In this document: one piece after another, positions 47,455-58,922 of the stretch
How positions within the stretch are numbered: position 1 is the stretch's first letter
Layout of the letters: each line of letters opens with the position of its first letter
NCBI GenBank assembly: GCA_035079385.1
Contig: JAVHKY010000035.1
Coordinates: 2,852,001-2,916,000, forward strand
Direction: 5' to 3'
Length of the DNA: 64,000 bases
Origin: Aspidiotus rigidus
Taxonomy: Eukaryota; Arthropoda; Insecta; Hemiptera; Diaspididae
Position numbers and translations under genes: made by a program
The notes under the pieces: model-generated
Told to the model about the DNA's origin: nothing
Databases searched by the model: none
Seen by the model: the letters and a program-made list of their open reading frames with translations, nothing else

Positions 47455-48670
47455 AAAAAAGGAAGAAGAAGACGAAGACGAATACAGGCACGTAAAATAT
47501 TACAGAAGCGACGACTGGTTACGGAGTGAAATACACCATCATCAGATCGCAACTGAACGGAAAAGAGAAGAATGACATGGAGAAGGAAAAGACTCATTTC
47601 GGTATCTATGGGGCAGGTGACCCAGATAAGGGACACGAACCCAACACGTTTTCTCCACAATGTTACCAAGATGAGGCAGGGAGGTATCCCTCCGTAAAGC
47701 GATAGCCTTCAATCCTCCTTCTGCGCACAATTTTATGAACATTAATATTATTGGAAAGCGCAATATGCGTGATCGTTTCAATTTCTTTCTGGAGTTTCCG
47801 AGAGGAGAGAGGAAGGCTAGCTACCCTATGAGCCATGGCAATATACGCGGCAGTTTCGTGTGAGGCGTGGTGAAGAGAGTCCCCGTGTATGCTTTGAACT
47901 GTGTGAGCTGGCTTACGAAAGCCGTCGAACTCAAAAGTCCATATCACGCGATTTTGAGGTCAAGGAAGTTCGAAGATGACCCACCCAACTCCAAAGTGAA
48001 ATTCAATTTCGCGTGATAAGTATTCAAAATTTGATGGAAGGCCCGAAGGGAGTCCTCATCCCCCGTCCAGATACCAAAAGTATCATCCACATACCTAAAC
48101 CACCGATGGATGTCGAAGCTCCATTCTATCCATTGACACTTCGGACACAAGAGGGGAGAGGGGGCCGCCCATAGGTAGATCGTCCGGAAACTGATATGTG
48201 ATGCCACAAAACTGACAAATATTAGTCAGGAGGCAAACGGAGACCAACCTTTTGAACTCAGAAACGGTATACCTCACTCAAGATATCGCACATTTATCCA
48301 ATGAACTCGTCGACCGGGATGTTAGTATACATGCCCAAGATGTTGAGGGAGAACAATTCAGAGGAGTGCGGAGGAGGAGACTGAGCACTTGTCAACCTGT
48401 CCACCAAAAATAATACAGCCTGCGAATTACTAAGCGACACCGAGCATGTTTTGTGTGGCAGCTTCGTCACGTACATTTTCGGGTTGATACCGGAATGAGT
48501 CTTTCCCTTCTCCTCGTCATTCTTTTTCTCTTCCTTGTTCTGCTGAGGTGTGTTTCACTCCGAGATTGGTCGTCGCTTCTGTAATATTTTACGTGCCTAC
48601 ATTCGTCTTTGTCTCCTTCCTTTTTTCGCTAGGTTGGTTGGCGTATTTGGAGGAAAATTTCTTCAATTTC
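47455..48670 (-). mobile_element. Penelope-like element, short foldback copy (PLE-2, 1,216 bp)
   Basis: Inserted into copy 3 of the composite repeat, with a 13-bp target duplication, AGCCCAAGCTGTG at 47442-47454 and AGCCCAAACTGTG at 48671-48683 (one mismatch). Inverted arms 47455-47606 and about 48484-48626 are reverse complements; the left arm is flush with the duplication and a 44-nt tail follows the right one. In the minus-strand body, separated by frameshifts, are F-S-L-N-I-L-G-M-Y-T-N-I-P (about 48330), L-P-M-G-G-P-L-S-P-L-V-S-E (about 48170), R-Y-V-D-D-T-F-G-I-W (about 48100) and N-F-L-D-L (about 47960). No GIY-YIG domain was found. Dead by frameshift, but the YVDD box is intact. Confidence 0.85.
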
Positions 48671-48739
48671 AGCCCAAACTGTGCTGATGACGTCAAAGTA
48701 AGCTATCATGGATTTTAGCACGTCACGAGCTAATGAGGT

Positions 48740-49320
48740 CAAAAAATTCCATTAATAATATATAATTTAAAAATAATTTCATATTTAAAAAATAAAATAT
48801 TAAATAAATTGAATAAAGTAAATTTTTAATAATAATTAATATTCGAAATTAATTAAAAATAGAAATTGAAAATAAAGCTGATCGCTATTAAACTCATAGT
48901 AAATTAAAAAATCAAACTTTTCAAAAGAATTAAAAAATTAAATTTCAAATTTAAAAATTAATATTCCTTATAGTACAAAAGTAATACTTGAAGATGATGA
49001 AATAATTAGATTTATTAATGATAAAACATTTTATTAAAAAATAAATTGAAATATTCATTTGAATTATACATGAATACAAATTGAAATAAAATTAATTAAT
49101 TGTGTATTTTCTATTTAATTTGATTATTATAAATTAAATTCATAATTTTTATAATTATAATTATTTTAATTTTAATTATAATCAAAATATTAACTATTAA
49201 TTTTCTTTTATATTAATTCATTAATTTTATTAAATTCATTTTTTAAAAATTTTTATTAAATTGATAATTTTAATTTTAAAAATTTAAATTGAATATTTTA
49301 TTGATGAAATTACTTGGGAA
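48740..49320. other. Extremely AT-rich block, about 580 bp
   Basis: Almost only A and T, dominated by AATT, TTAA and ATTTAA words, sharply different from both flanks. No ORF of note. It could be an AT-rich satellite remnant, a degenerate element, or DNA transferred from mitochondrion or an AT-rich symbiont. I see no gene that decides between these. Confidence 0.6.
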
Positions 49321-52300
49321 AGTAATCATAAGCCCTATCTGACCGATGTGTTCCAATTTTTGAATGATGTCCGTTCCAGTTATAATTACTCAAACTAGAG
49401 TCCAAACCTGCAGTCACTGTCATAAAAATCAAGTACTTCCTGTGACTTGGCCAGAAATACAGATTATATTTCATGTTTTTTCATAAATTTCGGAATTAGA
49501 AGAGCCCGGAGGGTTTCCAGTAAATACGGGAAGCATCCCAGACTTTTTTGCGTATATTGGTGGAAAAATTTTTTTGAGTCCCGGTGGAAGATCAAAGCTC
49601 CTGTTTCTTGTGACCGTAGTACAGAGAAAGAAGGATGAGGCCTCATATAGCCATCTTGTAGGCCAAAAATTCTGAAATTAGGAGGAGGAAATCTGTAGAG
49701 ACATGAAAATGTCAAAACGTACAAATTTTCCTCTTAGAATCTAAGAGGAAAATTTAAGAACTAGGACGTGATTTCATTACATAGCAAGCGTGGCGTTAAA
49801 ATATAATGAGGTCACTTTCTAGTAGACATGATACATGGTTCCTATTTATTTGGCTCTGCCAGAAAATTTTTTTTTTCTGGTTCCTTCCTATCATAAGTAG
49901 TTCGATACTCAAAATTTATCCAAATCTTCTGATGGTTGAAATTTTTCGGAATCCTTCTCTCATCAAATATAGTCGAGTTTCGAAATTTTTACAAATTCAA
50001 CTGATAAATTTTTTAAAATACACCCCTCCCTCCCCTGTAGATTAGGTTCGCTGTTGTAAGAAGCCGAGGTTCTCGAGGTCTTGAATCTTCTGAAGTCTTC
50101 GTAGAACATAATCTTGCAATTAGAGTCTCGAGTGGTTAACTTGACTTCGTGTCATCCGGAATTCAGAAAGCTCCATGATGAATCAAGAGTGAATGTCTCT
50201 TGAGGAAATTAAAATTCCTCAACCTCAAAACTCGAATAATATTTTCTTATACGTGCTGTAGCCAAAGAATCGAGCCGAAAGGCATCATTGATGACTAGTC
50301 TAATGAATAGTCTAGATAAATTTATATTCGAGTGCGATTATGAAACTCCAACAACACGTGAGAAATACTGTCCTCGTATTTAGAAAGCGATCAACTCTCA
50401 CCAAATCAAATACAGTGGATGAAGACACGCTAACTGCAGAATGTTTAGGACTATGGTGCCTGTGTAGGGGTGGTTCACTGGCGTTCTTTGAAAATACGTG
50501 GTAGACAATAGAACGAGTTTTTTCTACACTAGTCGGGCAATCCCTGCAGCTCAGCGTGACTAATGCGAAGAATACAAATTCACGCATTCCTGAACATAGA
50601 AATAGCGAATATAATACATACCCAAAATGCGAAGCGAAATCTGATGTGTGGAAGAATCTATTTTACAAGTTGACAATCCATTTCATCACGTTCTCTTCTG
50701 TATGGTACATCTCGACGTACTAGTGAAACTTTCATTTCGATCGACGAATATATAAGAAAAACGAAAATCAAGATACTGATACGAAAGTGCCTTTTCGCAC
50801 TATCTTTTTGATCACCTACTAGAAAGTCTTTTTGTTCTCGAATGACACGCTTTTCGTCAAATTATCCTTTTTCGATTTAAAGGATGTGATAGTACCTTTT
50901 TTCTCACCAGGAGTTAGTCCTTCATCTAAGCGAAAATCGTCTTTCACTTTTGTGTTTTCTCCAAAATGTCCTTGTCGGTGTCATCAGCCTCAAGTTCCGT
51001 GTGTGGATAAGTCTTCAGTAGAATAAATATATTGGGTCTTCCAGACCCTAAATTCTCCCGGTGAAAGCGTTAGCAAGTATGACCCCATGTAATTGTTTTC
51101 CTATATAGCGTTGCTTTCGCCCTCTCGCTTCCTCCCGTATCTACGCGTCTGTCTAATAGTTAGAAGGAGGTCATGGACTTGAATTTACTGGAGTTATTTT
51201 TGGATCTTTCTCCTAAAATTCTTCGATTGTGGATGCACAAAAGACAACTTTTGAGTCTTCTGGCTATCGTCAATGAGAGTGAAGCAGACCGACGAATGCG
51301 AAAACAAAAACTTGAAATTTCTGTTTGTCGAATATCGCTCCTGAAATGCTTCTTTCAATATCAATTACCAATAATTGGTCTGTTAATCGTATTCCAATGT
51401 GCCATCAAAGCTTGATGTGCTTACGCACTAATTTCAATGCATTAATTGACTTTTCAGTTTTAATCCCGTGGTTGCCCACCCACCAGACGGAAAAGAAAAA
51501 AGGATTGTAATATCACTTCCAGAATTCATGGTGGTCAATTTTCGTCCTGTTTCTACTCTCCGAACCCGATATTTTATTTGTTATTCTACCATCTTCTGTC
51601 GTGCCTCTGCCAGTATAACGAAATAATCCGACAAGCGTCCTGCTCAATTCGTAGAAGTTTCGAAACAATCACAAACTCTTCTATTTCTATCATTAGCTGC
51701 TGTCTTTGATCCTTCCTCGTCTCTTATCCTCTTTTTCTCCTACCTGCTGCTTCCATCGAAAATTCTTAAAATATCACGGAATGCATGAAGAAGTCAACCA
51801 TGTGAAATATGTTGACATTTTTGTGCAAGAACGTGCGAATTCCATTAAAAAAATGGTATTTGCAAGAGTAAGAAAAAGCTGATAATAAAAATCACCGTGT
51901 GAAAATTGAGAGACGAAAAGTGCTTAATATCTGAATCAATGATAGAGCACAAATTTCGGTTCACTTTCTCTCTAATCGCGCAGTTTGAGATGACAGAAAA
52001 GTGGAATTTTTCGACGTTTGCACCGCACAACTCTGAAAAAAGCCAACGTGATATTTTTCGAACAGGGGGAAGATTTATGTTTCTATTTTGATATTCATGA
52101 GGTATTATTTAATGAATTGAATTAATAATACATTTACTGCTTCCTGTAATTTGACATTCGGCAGCAGACGCGATGCATTCGAAATGGATATGAATGAATA
52201 GATAACAACACGGTATTTTTCTCTACGTTTGTAATGAACGCGCGGTGTGTATAATAAAATCGAATTGCCAAAAGGCTCGTGCAAGCGAAAGCAATATACG

Positions 52301-52751
52301 AGAGAATTCACGCGTGTCGAAATAAAATTGTTCGTTCAGTATTTTGGAAATGGACTTGACATTGAAAAGTTATAACAATAATCTACGTAGCCTAGTCTCG
52401 CTTTATTGCGTTGACAATCGGAAATGACCCGCTCGTTTAAAAAAGATCAGAGACCGATTTCATTCGCGTTCAGTTCGTTAACTAATAATCCGATAGGGGT
52501 CGACTTGGGTTATGATATCGAAGATGTATCTTGTAGACAACTGTTCCGTGCTGGTAACTGACACCTACACATTGTCGGTCTTAGTCTTCTCAGGGCCCTG
52601 TATTCGAGTCTATATCATCCCACCATAAAAATGTGTGTGGATTCTGGACACTGTGACGGCAGTTTGATGATGTCGGCAAAAATATTGTGCACGCTTGTAT
52701 AATTTTTTCATCTTATTGATGACACGTTTGTCCCGATGTTGAATTAGGGAG
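49321..52751. other. Intronic sequence with a dispersed-repeat fragment
   Basis: 49755-49870 is a copy of the terminal module of the composite repeat (GTGATTTCATTACATAG...TTTGGCTCTGCCAGAAAATTT), and 49900-50010 has TTTTTC/GAAATTTTTAC short-repeat units. A 91-codon minus-strand ORF (50587-50312) has a weakly signal-peptide-like start. A + strand frame at 50832-51026 ends in a cysteine cluster just before AATAAA but has no ATG. Neither is strong enough to call. Confidence 0.4.
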
Positions 52752-52963
52752 GACCAAGAGAAGCTAGAGGAAAACTACTTAGAAGCGTAGCAATTTTGAT
52801 ACTTCTTTATGAAGCTCGACTGTGGGCCGACTCCGCGAAGATCGTATACAGATGAAGACCCAGCGAAGAGTTGTGTTGAGGTGTGTTACCGCACTGCTCT
52901 TTGCTTACTAGAACGTACGTTGCCAATTAAAAAAAAAAAATTAATTTACGAGCTCCTAGCAGC
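52752..52963 (+). pseudogene. R1-like LINE fragment, left half
   Basis: The frame reads L-L-R-S-V-A-I-L-I-L-L-Y-E-A-R-L-W-A-D-S (about 52770-52835), with stops after it, then an E-L-L-A piece beyond a short A-run. It is homologous to 34566-34835. Its continuation lies at 54990-55095, so it is split by the element between. Confidence 0.6.
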
Positions 52964-54985
52964 CTGCCTGCAGGGCAATGAGCTCGGCGGAATTGCGTGC
53001 TGATATGAGTGAGAGAAAATTTGCTTGTTGTAAAAAGTTGAATTTTGTGGATGGAGAAGTCATCTCATAGTGCCTCTGTAAGGTTGTGAGGGATTGGTAA
53101 GGAATTACGGAGTTGGGGTCAAGTTGGGGCAGCAGAAGGTGTGTTGAACGGATAGGAGGGGTACAGATTCGCAATGAGGGCATGAGAGAGGCATAAGATG
53201 AAAGATGAGATGGGTGTGCGTGTATCTGGTGTAGCCGATTCTGAGATACGTGATTTCTATTTCGTCTCTGGGTGTTAACAGATTTGAAAAGTCCCATGGG
53301 ATGGAAATATTTTTAATTTGGTCTAGTTTGTTTGAGTGTGATTTGAGATCAGACTAATGAGTAAACCTTGCTTGAGTGATGAATTTGTTGATATGTTTGG
53401 AGAGATCTGAGTATGAGGGGAGGAAAGAGCGGTTGACTGATAGGTTATGGGCTGCTACTTTGTCGGGATTCTCGTTTCCTGGATACTTTTGTGACCAGAT
53501 ACTCAGTCGAAGAATAATGGGATGGGGATGATGTGAAAGGTGGCAATGATAGGGAGTCGGAAGTGACAAAAAATGGTTGAGGGGAAGACGGGAGGGTTGG
53601 TTGGTGAGGATGTGTTCTAAACAGCTAAAGATTGCTTGTAATTTAGTGGTGAAGACGGATGGTGTTGTGATGTCGGTGAGAGACTGTGATGCTACCTATA
53701 GAGAGTATGCGAAGCCGGTTCTGTTTTGATGTTGTAGTGTAGGGTTATGAAAGTTGTTAAGAATTTAGTTAAACTGTGCCTCGTATTCTTCGGTAGAAGT
53801 TGAAAGATGAGGGAGGCGTTTTAGGTCGCGAGGTCAAGGAAGGGTTGAGGAAACGATGTAATTAAGACAATGGAACTTGAAGGAGCGTGCTAATTAAAGT
53901 TCGAGGTTGGAACGTAGATTAATCATGGAGTTTTGGTTGTAGTGAGAGTAGAATATACGATGGTGGACGGGGACTTGGAGATATTGTAGGATAGTCGTGA
54001 GGAAGTTGATTGTTAGTTTGAAGCGTCGATAATGAAGTGGGGGAGGCCAGTGTCTGCACAGAGGCTTTCAGCGGGACCGGTTCGAAATGCTCCAGTAGCT
54101 ATTTTGAGTGCGGAAATTTGGACAGTGTCGAGTAGGTTTAAATGAGAGGGAAGAGCAAGACCGTAAATGGGTTATCGTTAATCGAGGATGGATCGGATTA
54201 AGCTCTGGTAGAGGTGCAGGAGGATTTTTCGGTTACAACCTCCTTGAAGGTGGGAAAGGAATTTCAGAGCATTGAGTACTCGAATGAAATTTGATTTAGT
54301 CAGTTTGATATGGGGGATTCAAGAGTGACGGTTGTGGAAATTGAGCCCAAGAACTTAAGTATTTTAACTTGTGGGATGGAGTAGTTAGTTATTGTGAGAG
54401 GGGGAAATTTAATGGTTTTCTGGCGTGGTTTTTGGAAGACGATGAGTTTGGTTTTGGGGTAGGAAATGCGGAATCCTAGAAGGGGAAGCCAAGCGTGTAT
54501 TTTATTACTTCTTTCTTGAAGTAGACGGTGGGCGCGCGTAGTGTTACTGGAACGTAAATGGATGCTTAGGGGTTTGAATTAAAAATTTTATGATTTTTGT
54601 TATGTTGTCGATAGCGATGAAAAAAAGGATGTCACGAAGTGGGGATCCTTGGGAGATATCATTTTCTTGTGGGAGGGTTGAGGAATACTGATCGCTTACG
54701 CGGACTCTAAAAGATCGATTAGTAAGATGATTTTGAAGTAGGAGAGGGAAGCTTCCTCGAAATCCAAGTTGGTGGAGGATAACGCATATGTGGTATGTCC
54801 ACACTCCCGGGAAAGCGTTCTCTATGCCAAAAAATATTGAATAGAGGTTCGCTCCGTGAGCATGGGCATTGTAGATTTGGGAATCGAGGGCAGCGAGGGC
54901 CATTAGAGCTGATCAACTTTTACGGCAACCATATTGTGTATTACTTGATATGTCGTTGGAACCGAGGAATTGATGACTTCTTGGA
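52964..54985 (-). pseudogene. I/Jockey-like LINE, decayed, inserted antisense
   Basis: On the minus strand, Q-Y-G-C-R-K (about 54950) is the RT QYGFR motif. F-F-G-I-E-N-A-F (about 54830) matches the F-D-I-E-K-A-F box. L-T-N-R-S-F-R-V-R-V and D-I-S-Q-G-S-P-L (about 54735-54635) match the standard RT boxes. Further on, K-Y-P-G-N-E-N-P-D-K-V-A (about 53480-53445) is the RNase H PGNE-AD-LA motif. C-P-H-C...Q-H-T-F-C-C-P (about 53180-53120) is the C-terminal cysteine-histidine cluster. The catalytic YADD box is not visible and several stops occur, so it is dead. RNase H after RT points to the I group. A related 3' fragment lies at 56690-57110. Confidence 0.72.
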
Positions 54986-54989
54986 GAAC

Positions 54990-55095
54990 TGTGCTAGTGA
55001 TCTACTTGAAGGAGAGCGAACAGCAGTTCCAGGTAAAGAGAAGAAAATGACCATCCAACAAACCTTGCGGGTCTAGCAGGAGGCTAGGTGTCTCT
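54990..55095 (+). pseudogene. R1-like LINE fragment, right half
   Basis: Continues the homology broken at 52963: L-L-E-G-E-R-T-A-V then a K-E-K-K and, after a stop, Q-E-A-R-C-L-S. It aligns with L-L-A-E-R-K-A-V-V...Q-E-A-R-R-S-L in the copy at 34566-34835. The two broken edges share a GAnCTnCTnGnAG-like sequence, which may be a decayed target duplication. Confidence 0.55.
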
Positions 55096-55548
55096 CGCTT
55101 GTCGGGTGGAAAAATTGACTTGCCTAGCCAAGAAAGGGTGAGTGGACCCACGTGCTATACGTCATCTTGACGATTGGAGTGACCGAGACCAGATCAATTG
55201 ACACGTATATTCTCACTCGTTTACATCTCCCTTTATTGCCGAATCTGCGTTTGGTTCACCTTCTCGAAAAACTATTCCTACAAATCTGTTCGAATTTTAA
55301 ATTGAAACGACAATCGCGCATATCGCGACCCTTCAAAAATTTCCTCTTTTGGTATTAAATTACAATAATTAATCATAATTAATCACCAATCACAATCCAT
55401 ATTTATGACTTCACGCGAAGAAGATAGGGACGATCGCCTCAGTAGTGAATTCCAATTTGAAGAGAAACTTTACTCGTTTTCCTATCACCAGCAAAGTAAA
55501 TCGGCGTTTAATTTGTAACGTGAAGTTGAAGTCTTTAAAAAACAGATG
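55096..55548. other. Intronic sequence, nothing recognised
   Basis: AT-rich; no supported gene or repeat. Confidence 0.4.
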
Positions 55549-56263
55549 TAGTACTAGCGGTTAGTGAAATGATACTGCAGAATTTAGTTATGCAATGATA
55601 CTTGGTATTGTAGTAGTTATGACTGTAGAGAACATTTTCAGAAGGCGTGCCACTCAAAATTTCCCTTAGGGGGCTGGAGGGGGGCCAAAATGTCTCTCAA
55701 AAATCAGTATTTTGCTAATATCTCAAGAACGGTTGGGTATAGGGGAAAAATACCTCAGTACAAAAATAACCTCCGTATAATTTTACGTAAAAAACGTTCT
55801 CTTCATTTTTTCGCTACGACTCACCGTTAAACCACAATTGACGCAACAAAATTGAAGCGCGTAAAAAAACACATAGTCGGGAGTATGTACTTAGTTACGC
55901 GCGACGCCACGCGGTGCACGGTTATGCCGTGGCTCGGTTTACCAGCTACGCTACGCCATGTTACCATCGTTTTCAACATTAAAGGAGAGAAAGTACGAGA
56001 TCGAAAATTTTTTATAAAAATAACAAAAAAAAACACTCACGCTAGCACACGACTTTTCTTCTTGCATACTCATAACTCATTAAGAGAGTAACTCCCACTC
56101 TCTTTACTAAATACTGATTGCCTATCAATTAAGTCCGATATTTGTAGAATCAATAGTAAAACTCAGTATATGAAGCTTAGTTATCATCATGACGTCACAT
56201 CATCTCATAACAGAATAAGGAAACGTAAATTTATTTTATTTAATCAAAAATAAGCAATTTTTT
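55549..56263 (+). repeat. Long inverted repeat, left arm (715 bp)
   Basis: Reverse complement of 57695-58419 with very high identity. The outer tip is TAGTACTAGCGGTTA and the inner end is an A/T-rich CAAAAATAAGCAATTTTTT. Matching 69-codon frames in the two arms (55827-56036 minus and 57922-58131 plus) differ by only one residue. Confidence 0.93.
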
Positions 56264-57694
56264 ATTAACGTTATCAAATTTTTCGCTTGAGTTTTTCATT
56301 TACCAACAACCCCCCTCCTTTAATAGCTAGAGATGTGCACCTGCAATTTTTTTGACGATTGAATGAGTAGTTCTTGGGATGTAATCAATTTTTTGGAAAA
56401 TTCTCACTATTAAACATTTGAACCACTTATAGCTGCTTACATCATGAGAAGGGGATTCTCTTATCCTCTTGTTTTCAGTACTAATTGTCATGAAGAATCT
56501 TTATTTTTTTTGTTAGGCTGTTCCATTTTTCTTTTTTTTTATTATTAATCAAATTCAATTGCAAAAACCTTTAGTTTCAAAATCCATACATCTATGAATG
56601 AGTACAATTTTTTAGTGTTCATCAAATATACTGTGAGACTAGCTTAAAGACTTCATTCTTAATTTATTATTGATTTGTAGATCATTTTTTTGTGTATATG
56701 TGATGGTCAGTAGTTTGATTTCAGGTGTCTCAGGACATGGGAATATTATTTTTAATTTGGAATGGTTTCTTTGAGTGAGATTTGAGGTTAGACTTATGAG
56801 TAAACCAGGCTCGAGAGGTGTATTATTAATTTTTTAATATGTTTAGAAAGGTTGGAACGTGAGGGAAAGAATGAAGGGTTGACTGATGGGTCATTGGTTG
56901 CTTGTTTGGCTTCAATACAGATTTTGTCCATTTTTTTTCCCGGATGTCCTTGTAACTAGATTCCCAGTTAAAGAATATTGGGATGGAATTTGCATAGAAG
57001 GCGGTGATGAGAGCGTGACTACGATTTATGAGCGGATGAAAAGAAGAGCGCCTGGTGATAGCAATAAGTGATACCAGGAATTGGAGATGATAAGGAATTG
57101 AGCCTTTCAGACTAATATACAGTATACTAGACCAATATTAGACTAACATTCACGTTTAGGGAGAAGTAATTATTAAGCTCTTTTAGAAGTGCTTGTATAC
57201 GAAGACGCAAATCTAATTTCCAGACCACAGGGTGCGCGTTTTTTTGCCGACTTTTCTCATTGGAAAAGGGTACACCCGGTGTCTGTTTAGAAATTTATAA
57301 AATTTGATAATCAATAAACCTATTAGTTGATAAGAAATTCGCCATTTATTTTATTGCTGTAGGTGGAAAAATGAAGATGAGTTTTATTGATTTTTCGAGC
57401 TAAAAAAAAGGAAGTATTACGCCGATTTAAGGTATCTCGGGAGGTGGGAGTATTATTTTTAATTGGGGCAGCTTTTTGAGGTGTTTCAGGAGATAGGAAT
57501 ATTATTTTCAATTGCTATTTTTCAATTTAATTTTTTATTTCTTTTTTATTTAAATTAAAAGTTGTTTTTTCTCGGCTTAGAAACAAACGTTTTGCCGCTA
57601 AGGCACGTTTTTCCGTTTGCGCCGCATACTTCGATGGTCATTATTGGTGACAATTCTTAACATCGTTCCAAATAATAGTAAATAAAAACCGTTG
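56264..57694. other. Loop between the long inverted-repeat arms, with a LINE 3' fragment
   Basis: About 1.4 kb. 56690-57110 is a decayed minus-strand 3' fragment related to the I/Jockey-like LINE at 52964-54985 (shared GTTGACTGATGGGT-like and TATGTTTAGAAAGG-like stretches). A further GGTGGGAGTATTATTTTTAATTGG-like piece occurs near 57440 and 57490. No transposase is visible. Confidence 0.5.
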
Positions 57695-58419
57695 AAAAAA
57701 TTGCTTATTTTTGATTAAATAAAATAAATTTACGTTTCCTTATTCTGTTATGAGATGATGTGACGTCATGATGATAACTAAGCTTCATATACTGAGTTTT
57801 ACTATTGATTCTACAAATATCGGACTTAATTGATAGGCAATCAGTATTTAGTAAAGAGAGTGGGAGTTACTCTCTTAATGAGTTATGAGTATGCAAGAAG
57901 AAAAGTCGTGTGCTAGCGTGAGTGTTTTTTTTTGTTATTTTTATGAAAAATTTTCGATCTCGTACTTTCTCTCCTTTAATGTTGAAAACGATGGTAACAT
58001 GGCGTAGCGTAGCTGGTAAACCGAGCCACGGCATAACCGTGCACCGCGTGGCGTCGCGCGTAACCAAGTACATACTCCCGACTATGTGTTTTTTTACGCG
58101 CTTCAATTTTGTTGCGTCGATTGTGGTTTAACGGTGAGTCGTAGCGAAAAAATGAAGAGAATGTTTTTTACGTAAAATTATACGGAGGTTATTTTTGTAC
58201 TGAGGTATTTTTCCCCTATACCCAACCGTTCTTGAGATATTAGCAAAATACTGATTTTTGAGAGACATTTTGGCCCCCCTCCAGTCCCCTAAGGGAAATT
58301 TTGAGTGGCACACCTTCTGAAAATGTTCTCTACAGTCATAACTACTACAATACCAGGTATCATTGCATAACTAAATTTTGCAGTATTCCATCATGTTTTG
58401 TCAGTAACCGCTAGTACTA
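57695..58419 (-). repeat. Long inverted repeat, right arm (725 bp)
   Basis: Mirror of 55549-56263. It ends 5 nt before the ATG of the ORF at 58425. No target duplication could be read outside the two arms. Confidence 0.93.
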
Positions 58420-58424
58420 AAGAA

Positions 58425-58922
58425 ATGATGGTCCAACCTGGAGTGTTGTGCGCTTTATTTTTTATGGCATTCATTGTCGCTGCCACTTATGGACTTATTT
58501 TGCAATTGGGGATACGCTATGATGGTCCTTATTATACAAAATTACTAATTCAAAATACGAATTTAACTAAAGGAGAATGGTTTATTGGGAAAGATTGCGC
58601 TCGCGCTGAACCAGGAGAAATTGAATCTTTGGTTGTTACAAATACGTCAGCTATAAACTTTGGATTATGCAGTGGAGGAAACTCATGGAGTCCTGAACCA
58701 ATAGAGGCCGAATTTGTGATAACAAATACTGATCGTGAAGCTGTAGCGTTTATCGGATGCAAGGCAAATGCGAGTGCAAGATCTAGAAATACGAGCATTG
58801 AATTTTATTCAAATTTTTCATCAACAGATTATGGATGCTGCCTCTCGAAGGACACAAACGACCGTGATATCATCTGCATGAATAAAAATGAAACAAGCGT
58901 TCGTTGTTATAATAAGTTCTAA
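58425..58922 (+). CDS. Cysteine-rich, heavily glycosylatable membrane or secreted protein, 165 aa
   Basis: Intact single-exon ORF. The ATG at 58425 is followed directly by a second ATG; the frame runs upstream without another ATG. Residues 8-26 form a hydrophobic segment that could be a signal anchor or an uncleaved signal peptide. The rest is extracytoplasmic in style: eight cysteines (9, 58, 82, 112, 138, 139, 151, 161, seven of them after the hydrophobic segment) and six N-glycosylation sites (N46, N73, N115, N122, N130, N155). AATAAA lies at 59136. It is nested in rhotekin intron 2, same strand. Its 5' end abuts a long inverted repeat, so that repeat may supply its promoter. I do not recognise a family; similar one-pass glycoproteins occur in host genomes, mobile elements and viruses, so origin is open. 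Confidence 0.6.
   Translation: MMVQPGVLCALFFMAFIVAATYGLILQLGIRYDGPYYTKLLIQNTNLTKGEWFIGKDCARAEPGEIESLVVTNTSAINFGLCSGGNSWSPEPIEAEFVITNTDREAVAFIGCKANASARSRNTSIEFYSNFSSTDYGCCLSKDTNDRDIICMNKNETSVRCYNKF

Noticed and set aside
50312..50587. 91-codon minus-strand ORF with a signal-peptide-like start
   Set aside because: The hydrophobic stretch is short, the rest is unstructured and no splice or poly-A context supports it.
50832..51026. Plus-strand frame ending in a cysteine cluster before AATAAA
   Set aside because: No ATG and no clear splice acceptor; could be chance.
51173..51415. 80-codon ORF with E-A-D-R-R-M-R-K-Q, faintly like the start of a Harbinger-type nuclease
   Set aside because: Similarity is limited to a short charged helix; no DDE motif or terminal repeats follow.
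55827..58131. Paired 69- and 79-codon ORFs in the inverted-repeat arms
   Set aside because: The same sequence is open in both strands at both arms and shows no domain, so it is better explained as repeat DNA than as a duplicated gene.
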